Positions 51,628 to 60,670 are shown, counted from the first letter of the stretch. The stretch: DNA of 64,000 nucleotides from Pseudomonas oryzihabitans (GCF_001518815.1 NZ_CP013987.1:4770357-4834356); one strand, 5' to 3'. Numbers and translations: made by a program. Notes: generated by a model not told the origin, from the sequence alone.

Positions 51628-53433
51628 TCAGCCTTCGATTTCAATCAAGACTTCACCCGGATTGACCCGGTCGCCCTTGGCCACCCGTACCGCGATGACG
51701 GTACCGGCGATGGGTGCCTGGATCTCGGTTTCCATCTTCATGGCTTCGGTGACCAGCACACCCTGCCCGGCCCTGACCTGGTCGCCTTCCTTGACCAGCA
51801 CCTCGACGATGTTGCCTGGCATGGTGGTGCTGACGTCGCCCGGGCGCTCCGCCTGGCGCCGCCGCTGACCGCCCTCGGCGACGAAGTCGCCGCTGGCTTC
51901 GAACACCACCTCTTCCGGCACGCCGTCGATGGAGAGGTAGAAGTGCCGCTTGCCCTCGCTCTTGAGGCCGATACCGGTGATGTCCACCTGGTAGGTCTCA
52001 CCGTGTACGTCGACGCTGAAGGCGGTCGGTACACCCTGACCACCGACCGCCGCCACGCCATCGGCCGACGGCATGGGCAGCAGGGCTTCCGGTACCAGGG
52101 TGCCGGCCGCGCGTTCCTCGAGGAACTTGCGTCCGATGTCGGGGAACATGGCGAAGGTCATCACGTCCTCTTCGCTCTTGGCCAGGTCGCCAATCTCGCC
52201 GCGCAACCGTGCCAACTCGGGGCTGAGCAGATCGGCCGGGCGTACCTCGATGACCTCTTCCTGGCCGATGGCCTGCTTGCGCAGCTGCTCGCAGATAGCT
52301 CCGGGCGCCTTGCCGTAGCGGCCCTGCAGGTAGAGCTTCACCTCGTTGGTGATGGTCTTGTAGCGCTCACCTGCCAACACGTTGAAGAAGGCCTGGGTGC
52401 CGACGATCTGCGAGGTCGGGGTCACCAGGGGCGGATAGCCCAGGTCCTGGCGTACCCGCGGGATCTCCTGCAGCACCTCGTTCATGCGATTGAGGGCGCC
52501 CTGCTCGCGCAGCTGGTTGGCCAGGTTGGAGATCATGCCGCCGGGCACCTGGTTGACCTGCACCCGGGTGTCGACTCCGGTGAATTCACTCTCGAACTGG
52601 TGGTACTTCTTGCGCACCGCATGGAAGTACAGGCCGATCTCCTGCAGCAGCTCCAGGTTCAGACCGGTGTCGTAGGGCGTGCCGCGCAGCGCCGCGACCA
52701 TGGATTCGGTGCCCGGGTGGCTGGTGCCCCACGCCAGGCTGGAAATCGCCGTGTCGATGCGATCGGCGCCATTTTCCACCGCCTTGAGCTGGCACATGGA
52801 GGCTACCCCGGCGGTGTCGTGGGAATGCACCACCACATCCAGCGTCAGGGCCTCCTTGAGCGCCTTGACCAGCTCGCCAGTGGCATAGGGAGTAAGCAGG
52901 CCAGCCATGTCCTTGATGGCGATGGAATCCACGCCCAGGTCGGCCATGCGCCGTGCCTGGTCGACGAAGGCGCTCACGGTGTGCACCGGGCTGGTGGTGT
53001 AGCACAGGGTACCCTGGGCGTGCTTGCCACTGGCCTTGACCGCGCGGATGGCGGTTTCCAGGTTACGCACATCGTTCATGGCGTCGAAGATGCGGAAGAC
53101 GTCGATGCCGTTGGCCGCGGCGCGCTCGACGAAGGCCTCGACCACGTCGTCGCTGTAGTGCCGGTAGCCCAGCAGATTCTGCCCGCGCAGGAGCATCTGC
53201 AGCCGGGTATTGGGCAGCGCCTGGCGCAACTGGCGCAGGCGCTCCCAGGGGTCTTCCTTGAGGAAGCGCACGCAGGCGTCGAAGGTCGCACCACCCCAGA
53301 CTTCCAGCGACCAGTAGCCGACCTGGTCGAGCTTGGCGCAGATCGGCAGCATGTCTTCGGTGCGCATGCGGGTCGCCAGGAGCGATTGGTGGGCGTCGCG
53401 CAGGATGGTGTCGGTGATCTGGATGGTTTTCAT
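51628..53433 (-). CDS. pycB: Pyruvate carboxylase subunit B (carboxyltransferase with biotin carrier)
   Basis: The 601-residue protein begins ITDTILRDAHQSLLATRMRTEDML, the carboxyltransferase signature shared with oxaloacetate decarboxylase alpha, has VHSHDTAGVASM with metal-binding His residues, and ends with a biotinyl domain VLVTEAMKMETEIQAPIAG whose biotinylated lysine is Lys566. Together with PycA it carboxylates pyruvate to oxaloacetate. No beta or gamma membrane subunits of a Na+-pumping decarboxylase are nearby, which supports pyruvate carboxylase. ATG 53433 follows AAGGACA; the start at 53457 is disfavoured. Confidence 0.93.
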   Translation of the reverse strand: MKTIQITDTILRDAHQSLLATRMRTEDMLPICAKLDQVGYWSLEVWGGATFDACVRFLKEDPWERLRQLRQALPNTRLQMLLRGQNLLGYRHYSDDVVEAFVERAAANGIDVFRIFDAMNDVRNLETAIRAVKASGKHAQGTLCYTTSPVHTVSAFVDQARRMADLGVDSIAIKDMAGLLTPYATGELVKALKEALTLDVVVHSHDTAGVASMCQLKAVENGADRIDTAISSLAWGTSHPGTESMVAALRGTPYDTGLNLELLQEIGLYFHAVRKKYHQFESEFTGVDTRVQVNQVPGGMISNLANQLREQGALNRMNEVLQEIPRVRQDLGYPPLVTPTSQIVGTQAFFNVLAGERYKTITNEVKLYLQGRYGKAPGAICEQLRKQAIGQEEVIEVRPADLLSPELARLRGEIGDLAKSEEDVMTFAMFPDIGRKFLEERAAGTLVPEALLPMPSADGVAAVGGQGVPTAFSVDVHGETYQVDITGIGLKSEGKRHFYLSIDGVPEEVVFEASGDFVAEGGQRRRQAERPGDVSTTMPGNIVEVLVKEGDQVRAGQGVLVTEAMKMETEIQAPIAGTVIAVRVAKGDRVNPGEVLIEIEG

Positions 53434-53443
53434 TGTTCTGTCC

Positions 53444-54859
53444 TTACAGACCGGCATGGGCGGCGATGGCGGCGGCGATGGCGATGGCCAGGTGCGTCGG
53501 GTTGCGCTTGATCGAGTACTGGGTCAGCTCCGGATGGCTTTCCACGAAGCTGGTGTTGAAGCGCCCGCTGCGGAATTCAGGGTCCCGCAGGATGGCCTCG
53601 TAATAGGGCGCGGTGGTCTTCACCCCCTGCACGCGCATGTCGTCCAGGGCGCGCAGGCCGCGATCCATGGCCTCTTCCCAGGTCAGTGCCCAGACGATCA
53701 GCTTCAGGCACATGGAGTCGTAGTACGGCGGGATCACGTAGCCGGTGTAGATGGCGGTGTCGGTACGTACCCCCGGCCCACCTGGCGCGTAGTAGCGGGT
53801 GATCTTGCCGAAGCTCGGCAGGAAGTTGTTCTTCGGGTCTTCGGCGTTGATGCGGAACTGCAGGGCGAAGCCGCGGTGCTGCACGTCTTCCTGAGCGAAG
53901 GACAGCGGCAGGCCGGAAGCGATGCGGATCTGCTCGCGGACGATGTCGATGCCAGTGATTTCTTCGGTGATGGTGTGTTCCACCTGCACCCGGGTGTTCA
54001 TCTCCATGAAATACACCTCGCCCTCGGCGAGCAGGAATTCCACGGTACCGGCGTTCTCGTAGCCCACCGCCTTGGCCGCGCGTACCGCCAGGTCGCCGAT
54101 GTAGGCGCGCTGCTCGGGGGTCAGCTGGGGGCTGGGCGCGATCTCGATCAGCTTCTGATTGCGTCTCTGGATGGAGCAGTCGCGCTCGAACAGGTGCACG
54201 GTGTTGCCGTGGCTGTCGGCGAGGATCTGCGCCTCGATGTGCTTGGGATTGACGATGCACTTCTCGAGAAACACCTCGGCCGAGCCGAAGGCCTTGGTAG
54301 CCTCCGAAATCACCCGCGGATAGGCCTGCTCCAGCTCCTCGCGGGTATTGCAGCGACGAATGCCGCGACCGCCACCACCGGACGTGGCCTTGAGCATCAC
54401 CGGGTAGCCAAGGCGATCACCTTCGCGCAACGCCTCGGCGATATCCGCCACGTTACCCTCGGTACCTGGGGTACAGGGCACCCCGGCGGCGATCATGCTG
54501 CGGCGCGCCTCGGTCTTGTCGCCCATGCGGCGGATGACCTCGGCGGACGGACCGATGAAGCGAATACCGCGCTGAGCGCAGATTTCCGCCAGTTCGGCGT
54601 TTTCGGAAAGGAAGCCATAGCCGGGATGGAGGGCATCGCAGCCGGTCTCCACGGCCAGGTTCACCAGCTTGCGCGGATTGAGATAACCCTCGAGCGGATC
54701 GCTGCCGATGCCATGGGCTTCATCGGCACGTTTCACGTGGAGCGCTTGGCGATCGGCATCGGAATAGACCGCCACCGAGCGAATACCCATCTCGGCGCAG
54801 GCCCTTACGATACGCACGGCGATCTCGCCTCGATTGGCGATAAGTATCTTCTTGATCAC
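53444..54859 (-). CDS. pycA: Pyruvate carboxylase subunit A (biotin carboxylase)
   Basis: The 471-residue ATP-grasp enzyme has KKILIANRGEIAVRIVRAC at the start, GYPVMLKATSGGGGRGIRRC with the ATP-binding lysine, VFLEKCIVNPKHIEAQIL, and MEMNTRVQVEHTITEEITG. It carboxylates the biotin on PycB. The start is GTG at 54859 with AAGGAGCCAGGT upstream. A ten-base gap separates it from pycB. It is divergent from a LysR gene (pycR in P. aeruginosa, PA5435-PA5437 by memory), which controls it. Confidence 0.94.
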   Translation of the reverse strand: MIKKILIANRGEIAVRIVRACAEMGIRSVAVYSDADRQALHVKRADEAHGIGSDPLEGYLNPRKLVNLAVETGCDALHPGYGFLSENAELAEICAQRGIRFIGPSAEVIRRMGDKTEARRSMIAAGVPCTPGTEGNVADIAEALREGDRLGYPVMLKATSGGGGRGIRRCNTREELEQAYPRVISEATKAFGSAEVFLEKCIVNPKHIEAQILADSHGNTVHLFERDCSIQRRNQKLIEIAPSPQLTPEQRAYIGDLAVRAAKAVGYENAGTVEFLLAEGEVYFMEMNTRVQVEHTITEEITGIDIVREQIRIASGLPLSFAQEDVQHRGFALQFRINAEDPKNNFLPSFGKITRYYAPGGPGVRTDTAIYTGYVIPPYYDSMCLKLIVWALTWEEAMDRGLRALDDMRVQGVKTTAPYYEAILRDPEFRSGRFNTSFVESHPELTQYSIKRNPTHLAIAIAAAIAAHAGL

Positions 54860-54932
54860 ACCTGGCTCCTTGTCTGCTGCAGCCTGCAGCCGCTTGTTAT
54901 TGCCGGTATCTCGAAGCTACGCCAGGGTTTCT

Positions 54933-54983
54933 CTTATGGAAAATAAATAATTGTTGGATACTCCATAAGTCATCCCTTATGGA
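54933..54983. promoter_or_regulatory. Triple CTTATGGA half-sites in the pycA/pycR promoter
   Basis: CTTATGGA occurs at 54933-54940 and 54976-54983, and its complement TCCATAAG at 54962-54969, giving a dyad TCCATAAG-N6-CTTATGGA and an extra half-site. It is placed in the 133-base divergent region and is likely the LysR operator. Confidence 0.6.
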
Positions 54984-54992
54984 TAGAGCCAG

Positions 54993-55973
54993 ATGCCCAT
55001 GCGCAAGCCGCTGATGCGGCTCACCTTCCGCCAGCTGCAGGTGTTCGAGGCCGTCTGCGAAGCCCGCTCCTATAGCCGCGCGGCCGATATCATGGCGCTG
55101 ACCCAGCCGGCGGTGAGCCTGCAGGTACGCCAGCTCGAAGAGGTGGTGGGTGCACCGCTGTTCAACTACGTCAATCGCACCCTCTATCTCACCGAAGCCG
55201 GCGAGGCGCTGCGCCAGACCGGTCGCGATCTCTTCGCCCGCCTGGGCAGCCTGGACATGCAGCTGTCGAATCTGCGTGGTGCCCTGCATGGTCAGCTGCG
55301 CCTGGGGGTGGAGAGCAGTGCCCAGTACCTGGCGCCGCACCTGTTCAGCCAGTTTCGCAGCAGTCATCCCCAGGTGGACCTGGCCCTGACCGTGGGCAAC
55401 CATGCCCGGGTGCTGCGGCGGCTGACGGAGAATCGCGAAGACGTGGCACTGATGTCCGGGGTACCGAGCGGTACGGACCTGGATTTTCTACCCCTGCTGG
55501 ACAACGCCATCGTCGCTGTCGCGCGTCCAGGCCATGCCCTGGCGGGTCGCCAGGGACTGAGCCTGCGTGACCTGACAGCCTATCCGCTGCTGGTGCGCGA
55601 AGTCGGCTCCGGCACGCGTCAGGCCTGCGAGGACTATCTCAAGCAGAAGCGCGCGCACTTCGCCGAACAGCTGGAGATCGGCGCCTTCGAAGCGCAGCGC
55701 GAGGCGGTCCGCGCCGGACTGGGTCTGGCCCTGCTGCCGCGCCAGGCCATTCGCAGCGATCTCGCCGCCGGCAGCCTGGTCGAGCTGGACGTCGCCGAAT
55801 TGCCGCTGCGACGCTCCTGGTGCGTGGTCCAGGTACGCGGCAAGCCGCTGTCGCCGGTGGCCCAGGCCTTCGTCGACTATCTGCGCGGCCAGCGCAGCCT
55901 GATCAATGCGTTAGGTATCGCCCTGGAGCCTGCTGCAGGCGCTGGGCCTGGCGTTCGTCCAGCAGCTGATTGA
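54993..55973 (+). CDS. pycR: LysR-family regulator of pyruvate carboxylase
   Basis: The 326-residue protein has a LysR helix-turn-helix (LTFRQLQVFEAVCEARSYSRAADIMALTQPAVSLQVRQLEE, about residues 9-50), then FNYVNRTLYLTEAGEAL and an effector domain with GVESSAQYLAPHLFSQFR. It resembles CbbR-like regulators. It is divergent from pycA and should control the pyc operon. The end overlaps a small gene on the opposite strand by 71 bases. ATG at 54993 is used; an ATG at 54999 or 55014 is possible. Confidence 0.86.
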   Translation: MPMRKPLMRLTFRQLQVFEAVCEARSYSRAADIMALTQPAVSLQVRQLEEVVGAPLFNYVNRTLYLTEAGEALRQTGRDLFARLGSLDMQLSNLRGALHGQLRLGVESSAQYLAPHLFSQFRSSHPQVDLALTVGNHARVLRRLTENREDVALMSGVPSGTDLDFLPLLDNAIVAVARPGHALAGRQGLSLRDLTAYPLLVREVGSGTRQACEDYLKQKRAHFAEQLEIGAFEAQREAVRAGLGLALLPRQAIRSDLAAGSLVELDVAELPLRRSWCVVQVRGKPLSPVAQAFVDYLRGQRSLINALGIALEPAAGAGPGVRPAAD

Positions 55974-56124
55974 GAAACAGCAGCTCATCGAGCTCCACGG
56001 CTAGGCGCTGCTCTTCGGCGCGGGCTTCGATGGCGCGACGGAATTTCATCCGCCGCTGATCCTGTAGCTTTCTGCGAGTCTTGCTGTCGAGACGAACGCT
56101 GGATTCCTGGATGAGAGCGGTCAT
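55903..56124 (-). CDS. Small basic helical protein of unknown function
   Basis: The 73-residue protein is highly charged and alpha-helical (RLDSKTRRKLQDQRRMKFRRAIEARAEEQRLAVELDELLFLN), with no Cys or membrane helix. CGGAGGA is seven bases before the ATG, which makes it a convincing gene in spite of its size and of its 71-base overlap with pycR. No family is recognised. It might bind nucleic acid or act as a helical scaffold. Confidence 0.6.
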   Translation of the reverse strand: MTALIQESSVRLDSKTRRKLQDQRRMKFRRAIEARAEEQRLAVELDELLFLNQLLDERQAQRLQQAPGRYLTH

Positions 56125-56198
56125 GCCAATTCCTCCGGGCTGGGATCGGAATGGGCAGCTTCACCTCAACAGGTGACCGTTTGGCGACAGAAAGACGA

Positions 56199-57068
56199 CT
56201 ATTGAGTGTCGCTGTGCTTGGTCGACTTCGACGACAGCCGCAGGCTACGCAGGCTGCGCTTCACGCTCTTGAGGTGCTCCACCAGCGCCGGACCGCGGGA
56301 CATGGCTACCCCCATGGCCAGGACATCGATCACCACCAGGTGAGCGATGCGCGAGGTCAGCGGGACATAGATGTCGGTGTCCTCGTGCACGTCGATGGCG
56401 ATGTTCACTGTGGACAGATCGGCCAGCGGCGTCTGCCCCGGGCAGATGGTGATCAGGGCGGCGCCGTTGTCGCGCACCAGGTTGGCGGTGATCAGCAGGT
56501 CCTTGGAGCGCCCCGACTGGGAGATGCAGATGGCGGCGTCGGAAGAGGTCAGGGTCGCCGCCGACATGGCCTGCATGTGCGGATCGGAATAGGCGGTGGC
56601 GCTGAGCTGCAGGCGAAAGAACTTGTGCTGGGCATCGTTGGCCACCGAGCCCGAGGCCCCGAAACCGTAGAACATCACCCGCTGGGCCTTGGCGATCGCC
56701 TCGATGGCCGTCTCCAGCGCGCGCATGTCCAGTCGCTCACGGACGTCCATGAGGGTATGCAGAGTGGTATCGAAGATCTTCAGGCTGAAGTCTTCCACCG
56801 CATCGTTCTCGTGAATGGCGAACTGGCCAAAACTGGCCCCTGCCGCCAGGCTCTGGGCCAGGCGCAGCTTGAGATCCTGGAAGCCGTCGCAGCCGATGGC
56901 CCGACAGAAACGCACGATGGTGGGCTCGCTCACGCCAACGTTGTGGGCAAGGTCGGCCATGGAGCTGTGCATGACCGCAGCCGGATCGACCATGACCTGC
57001 TCGGCGACCTTGAGCTCCGACTTGCGCAGCAGGTGGCGGGATTGAGCAATGTGTTGCATCAGGTTCAC
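56199..57068 (-). CDS. RpiR-family transcriptional regulator (HTH_6 plus SIS domain)
   Basis: The 289-residue protein has an N-terminal RpiR helix-turn-helix (MADLAHNVGVSEPTIVRFCRAIGCDGFQDLKLRLAQSL, about residues 37-74) and a C-terminal SIS sugar-phosphate domain (RVMFYGFGASGSVANDAQHKF, then SDAAICISQSGRSKDLLITANLV). It resembles HexR-like regulators of central carbon metabolism. In P. aeruginosa a similar gene sits beside pycR (PA5438 from memory). Start is GTG at 57068 or ATG at 57059. Confidence 0.88.
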   Translation of the reverse strand: MNLMQHIAQSRHLLRKSELKVAEQVMVDPAAVMHSSMADLAHNVGVSEPTIVRFCRAIGCDGFQDLKLRLAQSLAAGASFGQFAIHENDAVEDFSLKIFDTTLHTLMDVRERLDMRALETAIEAIAKAQRVMFYGFGASGSVANDAQHKFFRLQLSATAYSDPHMQAMSAATLTSSDAAICISQSGRSKDLLITANLVRDNGAALITICPGQTPLADLSTVNIAIDVHEDTDIYVPLTSRIAHLVVIDVLAMGVAMSRGPALVEHLKSVKRSLRSLRLSSKSTKHSDTQ

Positions 57069-57341
57069 AGGCGTATCTCGTCTAGCGGGCGGATGTAGTG
57101 CGTCGCACTTATACTACATAACGGTCGGCAAGGCTCTTGGTCATTACGATTCAGCACGGCCTTTTTCACCCTCGTACTGGCACTTGGTAGTCGCCTGAAC
57201 AACCGACTACCTGAATCGGGAAAGCTTTTGCGCCGCTCTGCGCAAGGCCTTGCGCAGATTCTCGAGCACTGCCGCACAGTGTCGCGGTGCCCTCCTTGTA
57301 GCCGTTTTTCAAACCACTGATCAGAAAGGATTTTTTCGTTT

Positions 57342-57358
57342 CTGGCACAGCCCTTGTT
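57342..57358 (+). promoter_or_regulatory. Sigma-54-type promoter of the orphan hcp gene
   Basis: CTGGCACAGCCCTTGTT has the -24 GG (TGGCAC) and, ten bases later, a -12 GT in place of the usual GC (TTGTT instead of TTGCT). It ends 51 bases before the hcp ATG. Orphan hcp genes in Pseudomonas are often RpoN-dependent. The rest of the 341-base gap (57069-57409) shows no gene; an enhancer-binding site was not identified. Confidence 0.65.
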
Positions 57359-57409
57359 AGATCCTGGCACCCGGGCCATGAAGCCCTATCACCAGGCAAG
57401 GAGAGCACC

Positions 57410-57928
57410 ATGCCAACCCCCGCGTATCTGTCCCTCGAAGGCACCAAGCAAGGCCTGATCACTGCCGGCACCTTTACCGAGGACTCGGTCGGCAACATCT
57501 TTCAGGAAGGCCATGAAGACCAGATCCTGGTCCAGGCCTTCAATCATCAGGTGATCATTCCCCGCGATCCCCAGTCGGGCCAGCCCACCGGCCAGCGCGT
57601 GCACAAGCCGTTGATGATCACCAAGGTCTTCGACAAGGCCTCGCCGCTGATCTTCAACGCCCTCACCTCTGGCGAGCGCCTGGGCAAGTGCCGTCTGGAG
57701 TGGTACCGCACCTCGGCCACCGGTACCCAGGAGCACTACTTCACCATCGAGCTGGAGGACGCCATCATCGTCGATGTCCAGTCGCGCATGCCCAATTGCC
57801 AGGACCCGAGCATGGCGCACTTCACCCACCTCGAAGACGTCTACTTCACCTACCGCAAGATCGTCTGGACCCACGAGGTCTCCGGTACCTCCGGTTCCGA
57901 TGACTGGCGTTCGCCGATCGCCGCCTGA
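57410..57928 (+). CDS. hcp: T6SS tube protein Hcp, orphan copy
   Basis: The 172-residue protein is an Hcp1-type tube subunit: AYLSLEGTKQGLITAGTF, VQAFNHQVIIPRDPQSGQPTGQRVHKPL, FDKASPLIFNAL, LEWYRTSATGTQEHYFTIELEDAIIV and FTYRKIVWTHEVSGTSGSDDW. It forms hexameric rings in the T6SS tube and may be secreted with effectors. The gene stands alone, far from the T6SS tail at 1-7348, and has its own sigma-54-like promoter. No effector gene follows; the next gene is a helicase. Confidence 0.95.
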   Translation: MPTPAYLSLEGTKQGLITAGTFTEDSVGNIFQEGHEDQILVQAFNHQVIIPRDPQSGQPTGQRVHKPLMITKVFDKASPLIFNALTSGERLGKCRLEWYRTSATGTQEHYFTIELEDAIIVDVQSRMPNCQDPSMAHFTHLEDVYFTYRKIVWTHEVSGTSGSDDWRSPIAA

Positions 57929-58070
57929 CGCCACGGCCGCACGACCGCGATCGTCTTCCTGCAGCCTTCGGCCGGCCCTGCCGGCTGGAGGCTCAGCTAC
58001 CCGCCCTACCCGCTTCGCCTCCCATCCGTCCGGTTTGGCGCTCCTTTCGCGGCATCGGTAGAATGCGGCG

Positions 58071-60239
58071 ATGAATGACGACATCTCTCTGCTGCTCAAT
58101 TCCCTCAACGATGCCCAGCGCCAGGCCGTGGCCGCGCCCCTGGGTCGCCAACTGGTTCTGGCTGGTGCCGGCTCGGGCAAGACCCGGGTGCTGGTACATC
58201 GCATCGCCTGGCTGATCCAGGTCGAGCGCGCCTCGCCGCACTCGATCCTCTCGGTGACCTTTACCAACAAGGCCGCCGCCGAGATGCGCCACCGCATCGA
58301 GCAGTTGCTGGGTATGAGTCCGCAGGGCATGTGGGTAGGCACCTTCCATGGCCTGGCTCACCGCCTGCTGCGCGCTCATTGGCAGGAAGCGGGACTGTCA
58401 CAGAATTTCCAGATCCTCGACAGCGACGACCAGCAGCGCATCGTCAAGCGGGTGATCCGCGAGCTGGGTCTCGATGAGCAGCGCTGGCCTGCGCGCCAGG
58501 CACAGTGGTTCATCAATGGACAGAAGGACGAGGGCCTGAGGCCGCAGCACATCCAGGCCGCTGGCGATCTCTTCCTCAGCACCATGCGCAGCATCTACGA
58601 AGCCTACGAGGCGGCCTGCGCCCGTGCCGGGGTGATCGATTTCTCCGAGTTGCTGCTGCGCGCCCTGGATCTCTGGCGCAACAACCCCAGCCTGCTCGAA
58701 CACTACCAGCGGCGCTTCCAGCACCTGCTGGTGGACGAATTCCAGGACACCAACGCCGTCCAGTACGCCTGGCTCAAGCACCTTGCCCAGAATGGCGCCA
58801 GCCTCATGGTGGTGGGCGACGATGATCAGTCCATCTATGGCTGGCGCGGTGCCAAGATCGAGAACATCCAGCAGTTCAACGAGGACTTCTCGGCGGAGAT
58901 CATCCGGCTGGAGCAGAACTATCGCTCCACCGACACCATCCTCAAGGCCGCCAACGGCCTGATCGCCCACAACTTCGGTCGTCTCGGCAAGGAGCTGTGG
59001 ACAGATACCGGCGAAGGCGATGCCATCACCCTCTATGCCGGCTTCAACGAGCACGACGAGGCGCGCTACATCGTCGAGACCATCGAGAGCGAGTTCAAGA
59101 AGGGCACGACCCGCCGCGAGATGGCCATCCTCTATCGCTCCAACGCCCAGTCACGGGTGCTGGAAGAGGCGCTGTTGCGCGAAAAGATCCCCTATCGCAT
59201 CTATGGCGGCCTGAAATTCTTCGAGCGCGCCGAGATCAAGAATGCCATGGCCTATCTGCGGCTGATCCAGCACCGCCACGACGATGCCGCCCTGGAGCGG
59301 GTGATCAACGTGCCGCCGCGGGGCATCGGCGAAAAGACCGTAGAGGCCTTGCGCACCGCCGCACGCGCCCAGAACACCTCGCTGTGGCAGGCGCTACACG
59401 ACCTGGTCGGTGCCCGCGCCGTATCCGGTCGCGCCGCCTCGGCGCTCAACGCCTTCGTCGAACTGGTCGACACCCTGGCGCTGAAGGCCGAAGACCTGTC
59501 CCTGCACAGCTTGGTGCAGCAGATCATCGAGCAGACCGGCCTGGTCACCTTCCACAAGGAAGAGAAGGGCGAAAAGGGCCAGGCGCGGGTGGAAAACCTG
59601 GAGGAACTGGTCAGCGCCGCGCGCTCCTTCGATTTCAGCGGCGACGAGGAGATGACGCCCCTGGCGGCCTTCCTCGACCATGCCGCCCTGGAATCCGGCG
59701 ATACCCAGGCCGACAGCCACGAAGACAGCGTCCAGCTCATGACCCTGCACAGCGCCAAGGGCCTGGAATTCCCCCTGGTGTTCCTGGCCGGCATGGAAGA
59801 AGGCCTGTTCCCGCACAAGATGAGCCTGGAAGAGCCCGGCCGTCTGGAAGAGGAACGCCGCCTGGCCTATGTCGGCATCACCCGCGCCATGCGCCGACTG
59901 GTGATGAGCTATGCGGAGACCCGCCGCCTCTATGGCAGCGAGACCTACAACAAGGTCTCGCGCTTCGTCCGCGAGGTGCCGGATGGTCTGATCCAGGAGG
60001 TGCGGTTGTCCAACGCGGTCAAGCAGCCCTTCGCTGGCAGTCGGGCCAGTCCCTTCGCCCAGGCACCGGTACCGGAAACCACCTTCAGCCTCGGTCAGCC
60101 GGTGCGCCATGCCCTGTTCGGCGAAGGCGTCATCCTCAACTACGAGGGCTCCGGCGCCCATGCGCGGGTGCAGGTGAACTTCAAGTCCGAAGGCAGCAAG
60201 TGGCTGATGGTGAGCTACGCCAAGCTCGAACCGCTCTAG
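58071..60239 (+). CDS. uvrD: UvrD/Rep-type DNA helicase
   Basis: The 722-residue superfamily 1A helicase has motif I AGAGSGKTRVLVHRIAWL, motif II LLVDEFQDTNAVQYAWLK, VGDDDQSIYGWRGA, LEQNYRSTDTIL, VQLMTLHSAKGLEFPLVF and YVGITRAMRRLVM. Length and the C-terminal segment (FNRVSRFVREVP-like YNKVSRFVREVPDGLI, then GEGVILNYEGSG) fit UvrD (helicase II), which unwinds DNA in mismatch and excision repair, better than Rep. It is 142 bases after hcp and transcribed in the same direction. Confidence 0.92.
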   Translation: MNDDISLLLNSLNDAQRQAVAAPLGRQLVLAGAGSGKTRVLVHRIAWLIQVERASPHSILSVTFTNKAAAEMRHRIEQLLGMSPQGMWVGTFHGLAHRLLRAHWQEAGLSQNFQILDSDDQQRIVKRVIRELGLDEQRWPARQAQWFINGQKDEGLRPQHIQAAGDLFLSTMRSIYEAYEAACARAGVIDFSELLLRALDLWRNNPSLLEHYQRRFQHLLVDEFQDTNAVQYAWLKHLAQNGASLMVVGDDDQSIYGWRGAKIENIQQFNEDFSAEIIRLEQNYRSTDTILKAANGLIAHNFGRLGKELWTDTGEGDAITLYAGFNEHDEARYIVETIESEFKKGTTRREMAILYRSNAQSRVLEEALLREKIPYRIYGGLKFFERAEIKNAMAYLRLIQHRHDDAALERVINVPPRGIGEKTVEALRTAARAQNTSLWQALHDLVGARAVSGRAASALNAFVELVDTLALKAEDLSLHSLVQQIIEQTGLVTFHKEEKGEKGQARVENLEELVSAARSFDFSGDEEMTPLAAFLDHAALESGDTQADSHEDSVQLMTLHSAKGLEFPLVFLAGMEEGLFPHKMSLEEPGRLEEERRLAYVGITRAMRRLVMSYAETRRLYGSETYNKVSRFVREVPDGLIQEVRLSNAVKQPFAGSRASPFAQAPVPETTFSLGQPVRHALFGEGVILNYEGSGAHARVQVNFKSEGSKWLMVSYAKLEPL

Positions 60240-60241
60240 GC

Positions 60242-60670
60242 ATGACGGCGTCCTGGCTGTTCTGGGCGCTGCTGGCAGCGGCCTTCGCCGCCCTCACCGC
60301 TATCTTCGGCAAGCTGGGCGTGGAACAGGTCAACGCAGACTTCGCCACCCTGTTGCGGACTCTGGTGGTGGTCGTGGTGCTGGCTGCCATCGTCACGGCT
60401 ACCGGCCAGGCACAATCGCTGGCCAGCATCAGCGGCCGTAGCTATCTGTTTCTGCTGTTGTCGGGGGTGGCCACTGGCCTGTCCTGGCTGTGCTACTACC
60501 GGGCGCTCAAGCTGGGACCGGCTTCGCTGGTGGCGCCGGTGGACAAGTTGAGCGTGGTGTTGGTGGCAATCTTCGGCGTGGCGCTGCTCGGCGAACGCCT
60601 GGACCTGCGCCAGTGGTGCGGTATCGCGGCCATTGGCGGTGGCGTGCTGCTGCTCGCCTGGAGGCCCTGA
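60242..60670 (+). CDS. EamA-family small membrane transporter
   Basis: The 142-residue protein has four to five hydrophobic helices and the EamA-repeat pattern: LFWALLAAAFAALTAIFGKLGVEQV, ISGRSYLFLLLSGVATGLSWLCYYRAL, then PASLVAPVDKLSVVLVAIFGVALLGERLDLRQWCG. One EamA unit is about 140 residues, so it probably works as a dimer, as do small DMT transporters. The ATG starts two bases after the helicase stop, so the genes are coupled. Substrate unknown. Confidence 0.85.
   Translation: MTASWLFWALLAAAFAALTAIFGKLGVEQVNADFATLLRTLVVVVVLAAIVTATGQAQSLASISGRSYLFLLLSGVATGLSWLCYYRALKLGPASLVAPVDKLSVVLVAIFGVALLGERLDLRQWCGIAAIGGGVLLLAWRP

Noticed and set aside
51622..53511. A 629-codon open frame opposite pycB, and similar long frames opposite pycA, aspA and the alanine symporter
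   Set aside because: These are antisense shadows caused by high GC third positions. The sense strand has clear family motifs; the antisense products show His/Gln/Asp-rich composition and no domain.
51628..54859. Na+-pumping oxaloacetate decarboxylase as an alternative to pyruvate carboxylase
   Set aside because: The catalytic subunit is similar, but the membrane beta and gamma subunits are absent and a biotin carboxylase gene is adjacent.
58997..60670. A 557-codon frame that overlaps the helicase and includes the EamA gene
   Set aside because: Only the last 142 codons resemble a protein; the rest is out of frame in uvrD. The EamA gene starts at 60242.
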